The notes below the pieces were generated by a model. It searched no databases. It was not told the origin of the DNA and was given only the letters and a program-made list of their open reading frames with translations. A stretch of DNA of 46,170 nucleotides, taken from the NCBI GenBank assembly GCA_964644025.1, contig CAZXVW010000006.1, positions 1 through 46,170 on the forward strand. Direction: 5' to 3'. Positions 21,608 through 29,906 of the stretch are shown piece by piece. This stretch comes from CAZXVW01 sp964644025. GTDB taxonomy: Bacteria > Acidobacteriota > Terriglobia > Bryobacterales > Bryobacteraceae. The first letter of the stretch is position 1; each line of letters begins with the position of its first letter. A program made the position numbers and the translations under genes.

Positions 21608-24546
21608 CAGAATGTTTGTCCTATCGAGAAGAAGAACTGGAACCGGCTGATTCGCTGGTCTGTCTTCTGCCCCGTGCCGCCGATCAGGTCTTCCCGGGAG
21701 CCCCGGAAACCGAAGAAGCGAGGCGGGTTGGGGCTGAAGGCGAGATCGAGCCGGACCGGCCCGATGGGTGTCCGGTAACGAATGCCGAAGCCGAACGTCT
21801 GCACCATGTAATCGAAGTCCTGCTTGTTGCGCTGGCGGAAGCGGAACGACAGGTTGCTCATCTTCGAGTAGACGTTGCCGGCGTCATGAAACAGCACGCC
21901 GCTGACGGTGTCGCCCAGCAGCGGAAACCGCAACTCCAGGTTGTGCATGAGCAGCGCCCGCCCGCCGAGCACGAACCCGGTCTCCAGGTCCCGGGGGCCG
22001 GCCTGGTTGTCGGGAAACCCCCGGTGGGAGGAGGCGCCGCCGGAGAAGATTCGTTCCGGGAGCGGGATCGGGCGTTGCTGCTTATCCGAAGCCGTGTTGA
22101 TCAGCCAGCCCAGCGTCAACGACCGCGCCAGCACCAGGTTCTTCCGCACGCGGTGATAGGTCGAGTTTCGCCCGATCAGACGCAGGTAATTCGTCTGTGA
22201 GCCGAGAAACCGGCTGGCCACGCTGGCCTCGATCGCGTTATAGAAGCCCCGAGTGGAATCCAGCGGATCGTCGCGCTTGTCCTGAATGAACCCGCCAGCG
22301 ACCAACCCGACGCGGACCGATCGCGCGAAAATCGGCACCAGCTCCGGCGAGATGCGGATGTCCTTGGTACTGACGCGGCGGTAGGTGAAGCGGTACTGGA
22401 AGGAGTTGGCGCGGGACAGCCGCTGGCGCATCTGCACCGAACCTTCCCAGCGGGTGTTCTTGAACGTGTTGATGTCCTTGGAGAAGTCGTACAGTCCGGT
22501 AAAGGTGAGGCTGAGGTTCGCCCGGCCCTTGAACTGCGGGGCGAAGTAGTTGACCAGGGCTCGCTGGCGCGTCTCGGAAACCCGGCTTTGCAGGCTCGCG
22601 GTGTGGGCTACGCCGAACATGTTGGCGCGGCTGATGCCGAATGAGACGCGCGGGCTGAAGCCGGCGGCGCCGGCCGGATTCTCGAAGTCGGTGAAGCCGC
22701 GGCCGATGCGCGCGATCTGGGCACCCAGTCCGAAGTTCACCGAGTATTTGCGGGCCTCCTCGAACTGGTGGAGGACGTACTTTCTTTCCTCCAGCCCGTC
22801 CGGGTTCTGGATGGCTTGCGTGACCCGGGCGAAGACGCCGAGGTCATACAGGCGCCGCTGGCTTTCCACCATGCGGCTCTGCGAGAGCGGGTCGCCCGGC
22901 TTGAGCAGGATGCGGCTGTAAACCAGGTCCGGGTCGGTTTGCTGCAGGCCGCCGATCAGGCAGGCCCGCACGTAGCGCTGCGAGCCTTCATGAACCGTGA
23001 TGTGGAGCTTCACTTCGGCGCGGCCTTTCTGTTGTTCCGCGGTCCAGTTGAACGTGGCATCCGGGTAGCCGTTGTTGTAATAGAAATCCAGCACGTTATC
23101 CCGGTCGACCGCCACGTTGGCCTCGCTGAACGGCTGGCCGGCCAGGGAGCCAATGAGCGAGCGAATCTGAGCTTCATGCTCGGGGCTGACGCCGTCGAGC
23201 TGCAGCGCCGCGACGCGCCACTGCGGACCCTCCTCGATCTCGATGAAAACGGCCACCGCGTCGGCCGCGTTGCGGTACGGGGTTTGGGTTCTTGCGGAGA
23301 CCTTCACGTCGCGGAACCCGTTGGAGCGGTACAGGTCGGCGATGGCCGCCAGGTCGCCGTCCAGCAACGCCTTGCTGTAACGGCCATGGCGATAGCGGAT
23401 GCGGGAGGCGGGCGTGATCCGCAGGCGTTCCCGGATGGTGGCGTCATCGAAATACCGGTTCCCGCGAATCTCCAGGTGGACGAGCTTATAGCGCCGGCCG
23501 GGCTGAATCGAGTACTCGATGGTTTCCCGGCTGTCGGAGTCCTGGCGCACCTGGAATTCCACCGCCGCGTCGAAGTAGCCCTGGCCCTGGAAGTGTTCCC
23601 TGAGGTTGCGGGCGCCCTCGACCAACAGGTCCCGGTCCACCGACTGTTCCTGGTAGATGGGCACCAGGCGTTTCAACCGGCCCCGGGAAAGCTTCGCTCC
23701 GATCGTCTCGACGCTGACTTGGGGGCCAGGTTCCACCCGGAGCACCGGGACCACGCGTTGACTTTGCGAATCGTAGTTCATCGCCTCCAGGGTGATCGAG
23801 TTGAGCAAGTAGTCTTGCCTCTGGTACGATCGCCGAATCCGCTCCAGGCCCCGCTGCACGCGGCGGTCGGTGGCGGTTTTCCAACCCTTGAGAAACCAGA
23901 ATCGCTCCCAGTGAGTGGCGCTCACGATCTTCTTCGCGGCTTTCCCGGTGGCTCCTTTCACTACGGGGCGAGCCAGGCGGGCGCGAGGCCCCGGGTCGAC
24001 GAGAAACAACACGTTCACTTGCGCGAAGGCCGGTTCGTAGTCGAGGAAGCGTTCGACTTTGGCCTCGTAGAAGCCGTTGGCGCGCAGCACGGCTTCGATA
24101 TTGCGAATGGCGGCCTGGGCGCCTTCCTCGGTGTATTCCCGGCCCAACTGTAGTTTGGTGGCGTTGATAAGCTGGCCCTCATTCGGGGGCGCGGGAACGC
24201 CTTCCACTCTCACCCGTCCGATGAACCAGGTGGTGCGGGTCAGAAACCGCAGCACCACTCCCCCGTCGGCCAGCTCTGCATCGGCGGTGATATCCCGGTA
24301 GCGGCCGGTGGCGAACAAGCGGACAATGGCGTCGCGCACCGCCGCCAGGTGAAGCGGCGCGCCGGCCTTGACCGGCAGCATCTGGAACAGTTCCTCGTCG
24401 GGGAGGGGTTGCAGGGCGGGGTCGAACAGGATGCGGGTGACCGGTTTGCCCTCGTAGTCCTCCGGCGCGCCCAACAACTTTCCAGTGAGGCCGGCGGCCA
24501 GTAAGGCAAGCACGAGGAATGCTCTAGCGCCAGCTTGGGCCACCAT
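21607..24546 (-). CDS. Omp85-family outer-membrane assembly protein (BamA/TamA-like)
   Basis: A 979-aa protein with a signal peptide (residues 1-26), a periplasmic region of several POTRA-like repeats (about 30-560, with KLVHLEIRGNRYFDDATIRE and WRVAALQLDGVSPEHEAQI as recognisable copies), and a C-terminal 16-strand barrel (about 600-979) ending in a typical aromatic-terminated strand (FFFSIGQTF). The Omp85 loop-6 motif RGFPDN is present. BamA inserts outer-membrane barrels; TamA partners TamB. Linkage to TamB supports a TamA-like role, but the POTRA count is nearer BamA. The ATG at 24546 has no Shine-Dalgarno sequence; TATCAT (24557-24552) preceded by TGC lies 5 nt upstream, so the message may be leaderless. 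Confidence 0.9.
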   Translation of the reverse strand: MVAQAGARAFLVLALLAAGLTGKLLGAPEDYEGKPVTRILFDPALQPLPDEELFQMLPVKAGAPLHLAAVRDAIVRLFATGRYRDITADAELADGGVVLRFLTRTTWFIGRVRVEGVPAPPNEGQLINATKLQLGREYTEEGAQAAIRNIEAVLRANGFYEAKVERFLDYEPAFAQVNVLFLVDPGPRARLARPVVKGATGKAAKKIVSATHWERFWFLKGWKTATDRRVQRGLERIRRSYQRQDYLLNSITLEAMNYDSQSQRVVPVLRVEPGPQVSVETIGAKLSRGRLKRLVPIYQEQSVDRDLLVEGARNLREHFQGQGYFDAAVEFQVRQDSDSRETIEYSIQPGRRYKLVHLEIRGNRYFDDATIRERLRITPASRIRYRHGRYSKALLDGDLAAIADLYRSNGFRDVKVSARTQTPYRNAADAVAVFIEIEEGPQWRVAALQLDGVSPEHEAQIRSLIGSLAGQPFSEANVAVDRDNVLDFYYNNGYPDATFNWTAEQQKGRAEVKLHITVHEGSQRYVRACLIGGLQQTDPDLVYSRILLKPGDPLSQSRMVESQRRLYDLGVFARVTQAIQNPDGLEERKYVLHQFEEARKYSVNFGLGAQIARIGRGFTDFENPAGAAGFSPRVSFGISRANMFGVAHTASLQSRVSETRQRALVNYFAPQFKGRANLSLTFTGLYDFSKDINTFKNTRWEGSVQMRQRLSRANSFQYRFTYRRVSTKDIRISPELVPIFARSVRVGLVAGGFIQDKRDDPLDSTRGFYNAIEASVASRFLGSQTNYLRLIGRNSTYHRVRKNLVLARSLTLGWLINTASDKQQRPIPLPERIFSGGASSHRGFPDNQAGPRDLETGFVLGGRALLMHNLELRFPLLGDTVSGVLFHDAGNVYSKMSNLSFRFRQRNKQDFDYMVQTFGFGIRYRTPIGPVRLDLAFSPNPPRFFGFRGSREDLIGGTGQKTDQRISRFQFFFSIGQTF

Positions 24547-24622
24547 CTGCCATGATAGCAGTTGCCGTTGATACGATTTGAGTGGGACGCGCTCATGCGC
24601 GCTGCTGCGGAAACGATACCCT

Positions 24623-25441
24623 ATGCCTGATTTGAGTGGAGTGATCGACCTTCACGTTCACGCCGGTCCCGATGTGCGCGAGCGCAAGATGACCGCGGCC
24701 GCGCTGGTCCGGGCCGCGCGCGCGACCGGCATGCGGGCCCTGCTCATCAAGAACCATCACACCGGCACGGCCCCGGTGGCCGCGGCTCTCCGGGAAACGG
24801 TGCCCGGCATCGAGGTCTTCGGCGGGTTGGCGCTGAACGAATGGGTGGGCGGCTTGAACCCGGGCGCGGTCGAGGCCGCGCTGAAAATGGGCGCCCGGGA
24901 GATTTGGATGCCGACGCTGAGCGCGGAGAACGAGCGGCTCTTCAAGGGCCGGCCGGGGACCGGAATCACGGTGCTTGATATCAAGGGACGGCTGAAGCCG
25001 GCCGTGCGCGACATCGTGCGGCTCATCGCCGAGCGGGACGCGATTCTCGGCACCGGTCACCTGTCGCCTTGTGAGATCGCCGCCGTGGTCCGGGAGGCGC
25101 GGGAAGCCGGCGTGCGCAAGATCCTGGTGACCCACCCGGAGATCCGCTTCATTCAGTTGCCGGTTTCCCTCCAGCGGGACCTGGCCGGGCCCGGCCTGTT
25201 CTTCGAGCGCTGTTTCGCGCGAGAGCTGTTCGCGCTCGACTGGGATCAACTGGCCGCCGAGATTCGGGAAGTGGGCGTGGCCTCCACCGTGCTGTCCACC
25301 GATCTTGGCCAGCCGGATAACCCGGATCCGGTCACCGGTCTGGCGCGCATGCGAGCTGAGCTTGCGCGGCGCGGTTTCCGCCACGAGGAACTCGACACCA
25401 TGAGCTGCCGGAACCCCGCCATCTTGCTGGGATTGGAGTAG
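24623..25441 (+). CDS. DUF6282-type metal-dependent hydrolase-like protein
   Basis: A 272-aa TIM-barrel-like protein beginning IDLHVHAGPDVRERK, with H11 and H13 forming the first metal-binding pair of amidohydrolase or PHP-type enzymes. Further possible ligands are H46-H47 (KNHHTGT), H148 in GTGHLSPCE and H171 in VTHPEI, and the last strand carries STDLGQPDNPDP, where an Asp could complete the site. These features fit a metallohydrolase of the DUF6282 type, whose substrate is not known. ATG 24623 is preferred; GTG/ATG codons upstream would add a basic extension not typical of the family. It is divergent from the Omp85 operon and convergent with the exported cluster, with a strong palindrome downstream. 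Confidence 0.75.
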   Translation: MPDLSGVIDLHVHAGPDVRERKMTAAALVRAARATGMRALLIKNHHTGTAPVAAALRETVPGIEVFGGLALNEWVGGLNPGAVEAALKMGAREIWMPTLSAENERLFKGRPGTGITVLDIKGRLKPAVRDIVRLIAERDAILGTGHLSPCEIAAVVREAREAGVRKILVTHPEIRFIQLPVSLQRDLAGPGLFFERCFARELFALDWDQLAAEIREVGVASTVLSTDLGQPDNPDPVTGLARMRAELARRGFRHEELDTMSCRNPAILLGLE

Positions 25442-25492
25442 CCCGAGTGGGCTGTGGCGTTGTCTTCGGCCAGGCGCCGAGACCGATGGCGC

Positions 25493-25524
25493 CCCGGCGG
25501 CCGCGAGCCGGCGCGGCCGCCGGG
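25493..25524. terminator. Strong GC palindrome between convergent genes (likely bidirectional terminator)
   Basis: CCCGGCGGCCGCG (25493-25505) and its exact reverse complement (25512-25524) form a 13-bp stem with a 6-nt loop, 52 bp after the hydrolase stop and 10 bp before the opposite gene's stop. It lacks a U-run on either strand, so it may act as a factor-dependent or 3'-end-stabilising hairpin rather than a classical intrinsic terminator. Confidence 0.5.
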
Positions 25525-25533
25525 AAAGACCCT

Positions 25534-27711
25534 TTACTCGGCTACGGCCACGCTGACGGCCGCCGAATTTCCCTTGGCGTTGGCCAGCGTCACCGAGATG
25601 CTCTGAATGGTGTTCACCAGGTTGCTGGCCTGGCCCACGTCACCAGAGAACCGCAACGGCACAGTGGCCTTGAACTGGCTGCCGTACTGTTCGGACTGCG
25701 AGCTCTGGTACCAGGCGCTGAAGGCAGCGTCCACATCGAGCGTAAGGCTTGTTGTGGACACCGACTCTCCGGCTGCCGGGCTGAATTGCAGCGTCATCCC
25801 GGTGACCGAGCGGTTGGTGGCGAAGCCGGTAACCTCGAGTTGCAGGCTGGTCGGAGTGCGTTGTCCGATGGCCACGCTCATTACCACCGGCGCGTCCTCC
25901 AACACGGACATGGTGAGGGTCTCCACGGAACCGGGGGTCAGGTCCGCGCCTCCTTCGGTGGCGAACGACGGGGTGATGGTAATGGTCCCGGCCACGGTTC
26001 CCGTCTGGATCTTGATCTGCGTCGAGTTGTTCGGGAAGACCGCCTGGGTGGTGTTTGCCGGGATGGTGAACGCTACGGTCCGGCCTCCGGTGGAGAACTG
26101 AACCGACGGGTCGTTGCTGAAGGCCTCGGAAGCGAACTGCAATTTCAGGGTGCCCTGAAGCGGCAGTTCGTACGGCGCGGCCAGCGTCAGTCCGATGGCC
26201 GGCTGGGTGCGCGGGGCCTGCACTCCGCTGGCGCCCGCAAACTGGTATGCCGGCAAGGCGGGCGCGGGGTTGCCCATGGCCGACAGGGTGAAGGTGGCGG
26301 CGTCAACCACCAGGGTGTTGACTGCTCCTCCTTCGACTGAGGGTGCGAAGCTGACGGTGAGGGACGCGGAAGCGTCCGGCGGCAGCGTCAGCGGCAGCCC
26401 CGGCACTCCGGCCAGGCTGAAATCGGTGCCCGTCTTCGACAAGCTGATGCTGTTGATGACGGCTGGCGAGGTGCCGGCGTTCTTGATGGTGAACACCGCC
26501 GAGGAATTCCCTCCGACCGGAGCCGGCGGAAAGATGACGGTGCCCTTGTTGGCCACCGACGTGGTGTTTCCCGCTATCGTGACCGAATACTCGAGCAGGG
26601 AACCCAGCCCGTTGCCTAGCAGATCGAACTCGTCGGCGCCGACCCTCAGACGGCCGATGAGTTGCCCGGCCTGATCCGGGCTGAAATTCAACGTGAACAG
26701 CACCGTGGCGCCCGGCGCCACCGTGGCCGGCAGGAAGGGTACATCGCTCACCGAGAACGCCGCGCCGGTGGCGCTGATCGCCGTGATCTGCCCGTCGGCG
26801 TTGCCCGTGTTCCGCACGCGCATCACCACGGAGCTTGTTTCCCCGATCAGCGTGTCGCTCATGGTGATGGTCTGGTTCGGCGCTACCGGCGTCGCCGTCT
26901 CGTCACGGATGATTTCGTAAGTGAACTGCGCGCCGGTGCCGGTGCCCTGGAGCACGAAGGACGCCGGGCCGTCGACCAGGTCAATGGCGAGGCCACCGGT
27001 GACCGCGTTGATCTGGCCGGGAGTGAACCGCAGCGTGAACGTCAAGCTCTGCCCCGGTTCCACTTCGGTGGGCATGAGCGGCAAGCCGGTCACCGCGTAG
27101 GCCGAGCCGGAAGTTGTCACGGCGTTGATCACCCCGGTGGCCGTGCCCCGGTTGGTGATCACCATAGTGGCGGTGGAGGTCGCATCCACGGCGGTATCGG
27201 GGAACGAGAGCGTGGCCCCGGGGGCGACCTGGGCCGCGTTGCCGCCCTGCGGCGTGAATACAAAGCCGAATTCCGGTGCGGTACCTTCCAGGTTCAAGCT
27301 GAACGTCGGAGATGCCTCTCCGACCGTGTAGGTGAACGTCAGCAAGCCCTGAGCCAGATCGCTGGCGCTCGGCAGGTACTGGACGGTGACGGCGAAGCTG
27401 TCACCGCGATCCAGGGCGAACGGCGGCGCCGGGCCGCTGACGGTGAAATCCAGCGAACCGGTCAGGTCGATCCCGGTGATGTTCGTTGCCTCCTCCCCGG
27501 TATAGGTCACCGTGATGGAAGCGGTGGCTGGCAGGCCGATGGCCCCGGCCGCGATGGGGATGGTCGCGCCCGCGCCGACATCGGAGATCACGTCGCCCTG
27601 GCGCACCTGGATGGTGAAGGGCAAGCCCCCGCCTCCTTGCGCCGCCGCCCAGGACGTGGCGAGCATACAAATTACCGCGGTGAGAATCAAGAATGATCGC
27701 ATTCGGGACAC
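25534..27711 (-). CDS. Exported choice-of-anchor-D (ASPM/SPD2/Hydin-like) multi-domain protein
   Basis: A 725-aa secreted structural protein: signal peptide at about 1-24 (ILTAVICMLATSWAAAQ), then repeated ~110-aa Ig-like domains of the choice-of-anchor-D type. Each repeat ends with a pattern such as VTNRGTATGVINAVTTSGSAYAVTGLP or VRNTGNADGQITAISATGAAF, plus LPATVAPGATVLFTLNFSP. At least four copies are visible (about 60-480). A C-terminal beta-rich domain (about 500-725) differs. No transmembrane or sorting signal is visible. GTG 27711 is chosen: GGAGG lies about 8 nt upstream, whereas ATG 27702 is about 17 nt away. It is the last gene of a three-gene unit, starting 3 bp after the upstream stop. 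The ligand is unknown. Confidence 0.85.
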   Translation of the reverse strand: MSRMRSFLILTAVICMLATSWAAAQGGGGLPFTIQVRQGDVISDVGAGATIPIAAGAIGLPATASITVTYTGEEATNITGIDLTGSLDFTVSGPAPPFALDRGDSFAVTVQYLPSASDLAQGLLTFTYTVGEASPTFSLNLEGTAPEFGFVFTPQGGNAAQVAPGATLSFPDTAVDATSTATMVITNRGTATGVINAVTTSGSAYAVTGLPLMPTEVEPGQSLTFTLRFTPGQINAVTGGLAIDLVDGPASFVLQGTGTGAQFTYEIIRDETATPVAPNQTITMSDTLIGETSSVVMRVRNTGNADGQITAISATGAAFSVSDVPFLPATVAPGATVLFTLNFSPDQAGQLIGRLRVGADEFDLLGNGLGSLLEYSVTIAGNTTSVANKGTVIFPPAPVGGNSSAVFTIKNAGTSPAVINSISLSKTGTDFSLAGVPGLPLTLPPDASASLTVSFAPSVEGGAVNTLVVDAATFTLSAMGNPAPALPAYQFAGASGVQAPRTQPAIGLTLAAPYELPLQGTLKLQFASEAFSNDPSVQFSTGGRTVAFTIPANTTQAVFPNNSTQIKIQTGTVAGTITITPSFATEGGADLTPGSVETLTMSVLEDAPVVMSVAIGQRTPTSLQLEVTGFATNRSVTGMTLQFSPAAGESVSTTSLTLDVDAAFSAWYQSSQSEQYGSQFKATVPLRFSGDVGQASNLVNTIQSISVTLANAKGNSAAVSVAVAE

Positions 27712-27714
27712 GCG

Positions 27715-28797
27715 TTAGTCCTCCACTGGGTTTCCTTCGGATACGGCGGCAACGCTGGCCGCGGGGACAAAATAGACCGCCGGTTCCGGCCCGGCGGCGA
27801 ATACCTGGAGAGCTTCAGATTCCGACTGGCGCCGGTTGAGCAGGAACAGGGAGTCCTCACCGAGTCTGGTGAGCCGGGATGGTTCGAAATCCAAATCCAG
27901 TTGGCCGGCCAGAGCCCGGGTGCCGATGTCAAACAGCGCCAGTTGTCTGCCAGAGGCGCTGGCGACCAACAGGGTCTTCCCATCCCGGGAAACGGCCACG
28001 GCCACGGGATCTTCAATTCCCCGTCCGGGTCCGGCAAACAGCACCGGAGCGCCGCCGTCGCGATAGTTCGAGATCTGGAGAATCTCCTGTCTGGCCCGGT
28101 CGGCCACGAACAGGTCGCGGCCACCGCCCGCCAGGGCGAGCCCGGAGGGAGCGGAAACTCGCGCCAGCAACGCCGGCGGCGATCCGGCCGTGAGCCGGTA
28201 GACGCCCCCGGTTTGCTCTCCCTCAATTCCGATAACCGCCTCGTCGCGGGCTGCCAGGACCAAGGCCGAGACTTTTCCACCGAGAGCTGAGACGTCGCCA
28301 AGATCGCTCAGCCGCGGCATGGCTGTCGTAGCCGGACGGATCTGCCGGGCCGGCAGCCGGGGATTGGGGTAGGATGCCCTCAGCCCTCCCGTCGCAGTGG
28401 CCAGGTTTGACCAAACCCTTACCCGGCCGCTGGCTTGTGAATAAACGGCGGCGGCCGAGGAGTCTTCACTCCAGGCCACCCGGTCGGCTCCGCCGGAGCG
28501 CTCCAGCAGAAGCCACTCGGGGGCTTGCGCCTCCAGTCCCCTCACCAGGTAGAGACGGCCACGCGCCACCGCGAGGGCCGCCCGGCAGTTCGGAGCCACG
28601 GAGGCGAAATCCAGCGCGGAGATGGTCGGGTTTCCCAGGTAGGAAGCGCCGGGCAGTCCCATCATGGGCCGGATCGCGCGCGCCGCCGGGTCGTAGACCA
28701 TGCCGGCCACCGGGCCGCGGACCGAGCCAGTCTGGCCCCCCAGGCCGGACGCCAGCAGCGCGACTGCCATTAGTTGGAACGTATTTCGTATAAGCAT
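27715..28797 (-). CDS. Exported beta-propeller-like protein
   Basis: A 360-aa protein with a signal peptide (IRNTFQLMAVALLASGLGGQ). The rest is made of repeated ~40-aa blade-like units, for example LALAGGGRDLFVADRARQEILQI, VAVAVSRDGKTLLVASASGRQLALFDI, and LGEDSLFLLNRRQ, which resemble NHL or YVTN propellers. These bind proteins or sugars, or act as scaffolds. The N-terminal section (PVAGMVYDPAARAIRPMMG) may form the closing blade. ATG 28797 has GGGAGG 10 nt upstream; an upstream start at 28827 would add ten residues. It lies 36 bp after the Ig-domain gene and 3 bp before the anchor-D gene. Confidence 0.8.
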   Translation of the reverse strand: MLIRNTFQLMAVALLASGLGGQTGSVRGPVAGMVYDPAARAIRPMMGLPGASYLGNPTISALDFASVAPNCRAALAVARGRLYLVRGLEAQAPEWLLLERSGGADRVAWSEDSSAAAVYSQASGRVRVWSNLATATGGLRASYPNPRLPARQIRPATTAMPRLSDLGDVSALGGKVSALVLAARDEAVIGIEGEQTGGVYRLTAGSPPALLARVSAPSGLALAGGGRDLFVADRARQEILQISNYRDGGAPVLFAGPGRGIEDPVAVAVSRDGKTLLVASASGRQLALFDIGTRALAGQLDLDFEPSRLTRLGEDSLFLLNRRQSESEALQVFAAGPEPAVYFVPAASVAAVSEGNPVED

Positions 28798-28833
28798 GAC
28801 TGGAAATCCTCCCTCGGAACACACCACCGGGCG

Positions 28834-29535
28834 CTACTTGGGGCTTCCCACCGTTACCGGGCCCGAAGTGATCACCACCGGACTGGAGGGCGAGGAGCTG
28901 GAGGTGGTGTCGCGCGCGGCCGCCACGCCCAGGGCCACGCCGGCCCCGGCCGCCACCGCGCCCAGGATCCACCATTTCTTCTTGCTGGCCCTCGTCGCTC
29001 GCGCGTTCACGTTGCTTTGGGCGATGATGGCCGTGCCTTTGCTGTTGCCGGCCGTGGCCGTCACCTTGATGTTGAACCGGCCCGGCACGTCATTCGGCTG
29101 ATAGCCGGTCGCCGCCGCCTGTCCGTCCTCATCGGTGCGAACCGTCTGGGTGCGGACCCAGCCGTTGAACACGGCGCTCGCCCCGGTCATCGGCAACTGA
29201 AACACTACCTCGGCGTTCGGAACCGGCTTGCCGGCTTCATCGAGCACCTGGACCCGCGGCGCCACACCGACACCGGCCTTGATATCGTTCTTGGCGCCTT
29301 CGCCCTCGAGTACCACGATCTTCAGCTTCCCCGGCTTTTCCTTGGCCGCCGCCGGGGCCGGCGTGCCCGGTTGCTGAACCGCTGGCGAGGGTGCAGGCGT
29401 CACTGCTGTCGCCGCAGGCGCCTGGATGGCCGGCTCTTTCGCCGGCGCGGGCGCCGGCGTGCCCGGCGGTTGTGCCGGTAAGGGAAAGGTTAGGGCTGTA
29501 ATCACGGGAATGATTAGTAATTTGTTGAGCAGCAC
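28834..29535 (-). CDS. Exported/anchored protein with Pro/Ala-rich linker and Big-1-like Ig domain
   Basis: A 233-aa protein: signal peptide (about 1-22), a Pro/Ala/Lys-rich low-complexity linker (about 22-70, repeats of PAPA and AAKE), an Ig-like domain (about 70-175; VQVLDEAGKPVPNAEVVFQLP, VRTQTVRTDEDGQAAATGY, GRFNIKVTATAGNSKGTA), and a C-terminal hydrophobic segment (KKKWWILGAVAAGAGVALG) followed by a Ser-rich tail. The Ig part recalls invasin-type Big-1 domains that fold on the cell exterior. The basic KKK before the hydrophobic segment suggests membrane retention. The GTG start has AGGAGA 6 nt upstream. It is first in a three-gene unit, with a promoter-like sequence about 160 bp upstream. 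Confidence 0.78.
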   Translation of the reverse strand: MLLNKLLIIPVITALTFPLPAQPPGTPAPAPAKEPAIQAPAATAVTPAPSPAVQQPGTPAPAAAKEKPGKLKIVVLEGEGAKNDIKAGVGVAPRVQVLDEAGKPVPNAEVVFQLPMTGASAVFNGWVRTQTVRTDEDGQAAATGYQPNDVPGRFNIKVTATAGNSKGTAIIAQSNVNARATRASKKKWWILGAVAAGAGVALGVAAARDTTSSSSPSSPVVITSGPVTVGSPK

Positions 29536-29696
29536 GATCTCTCCTGAAGAACTGGTTTGCCGACCTCGGGATCCGCCCCGCCCTCCGGGACGTCACTTCA
29601 GGCGGCTGCGGGGCGGCCCGGCCCGTTTTGTCAGGGCGCCGGCTTGCGCGCGCGTACCCTGACGCAGGCCGCATCCGCCACGCCCGGCAAGTACTT

Positions 29697-29724
29697 AATA
29701 TAACAACGACGATGAAACTTCCAA
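29697..29724 (-). promoter_or_regulatory. Sigma70-like promoter for the exported three-gene unit
   Basis: On the minus strand, TTGGAA (29724-29719) and TATATT (29702-29697) are spaced 16 bp. The start would be near 29690, leaving a leader of about 155 nt before GTG 29535. The rest of 29536-29906 holds no convincing gene. Confidence 0.45.
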
Positions 29725-29842
29725 CAGTGTTACCTGCCGGCCGGAATTCTTCGTAGCGCTTCCTGGAGCGGGCACAGACCTGCCGGGTAACTGGCAAGAA
29801 GGCAGGAACACGCTCGGGGCGGCGCCGGCCAAGCACGCCCCG

Positions 29843-29881
29843 ACAGAAGAAGCCCGGGACAGGCCGGGCGCCTGTCCCGGG
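29843..29881 (-). terminator. Terminator of the icd-mdh unit
   Basis: A 12-bp perfect stem (29853-29864 with 29870-29881, CCCGGGACAGGC and its complement) with a 5-nt loop lies 25 bp after the mdh stop. Read on the minus strand it is followed by a pyrimidine-rich CTTCTTCTGT, an imperfect U-run, so it is a likely intrinsic terminator. Confidence 0.6.
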
Positions 29882-29906
29882 GATGCCGTTGGATGTGGGG
29901 CGAGGG

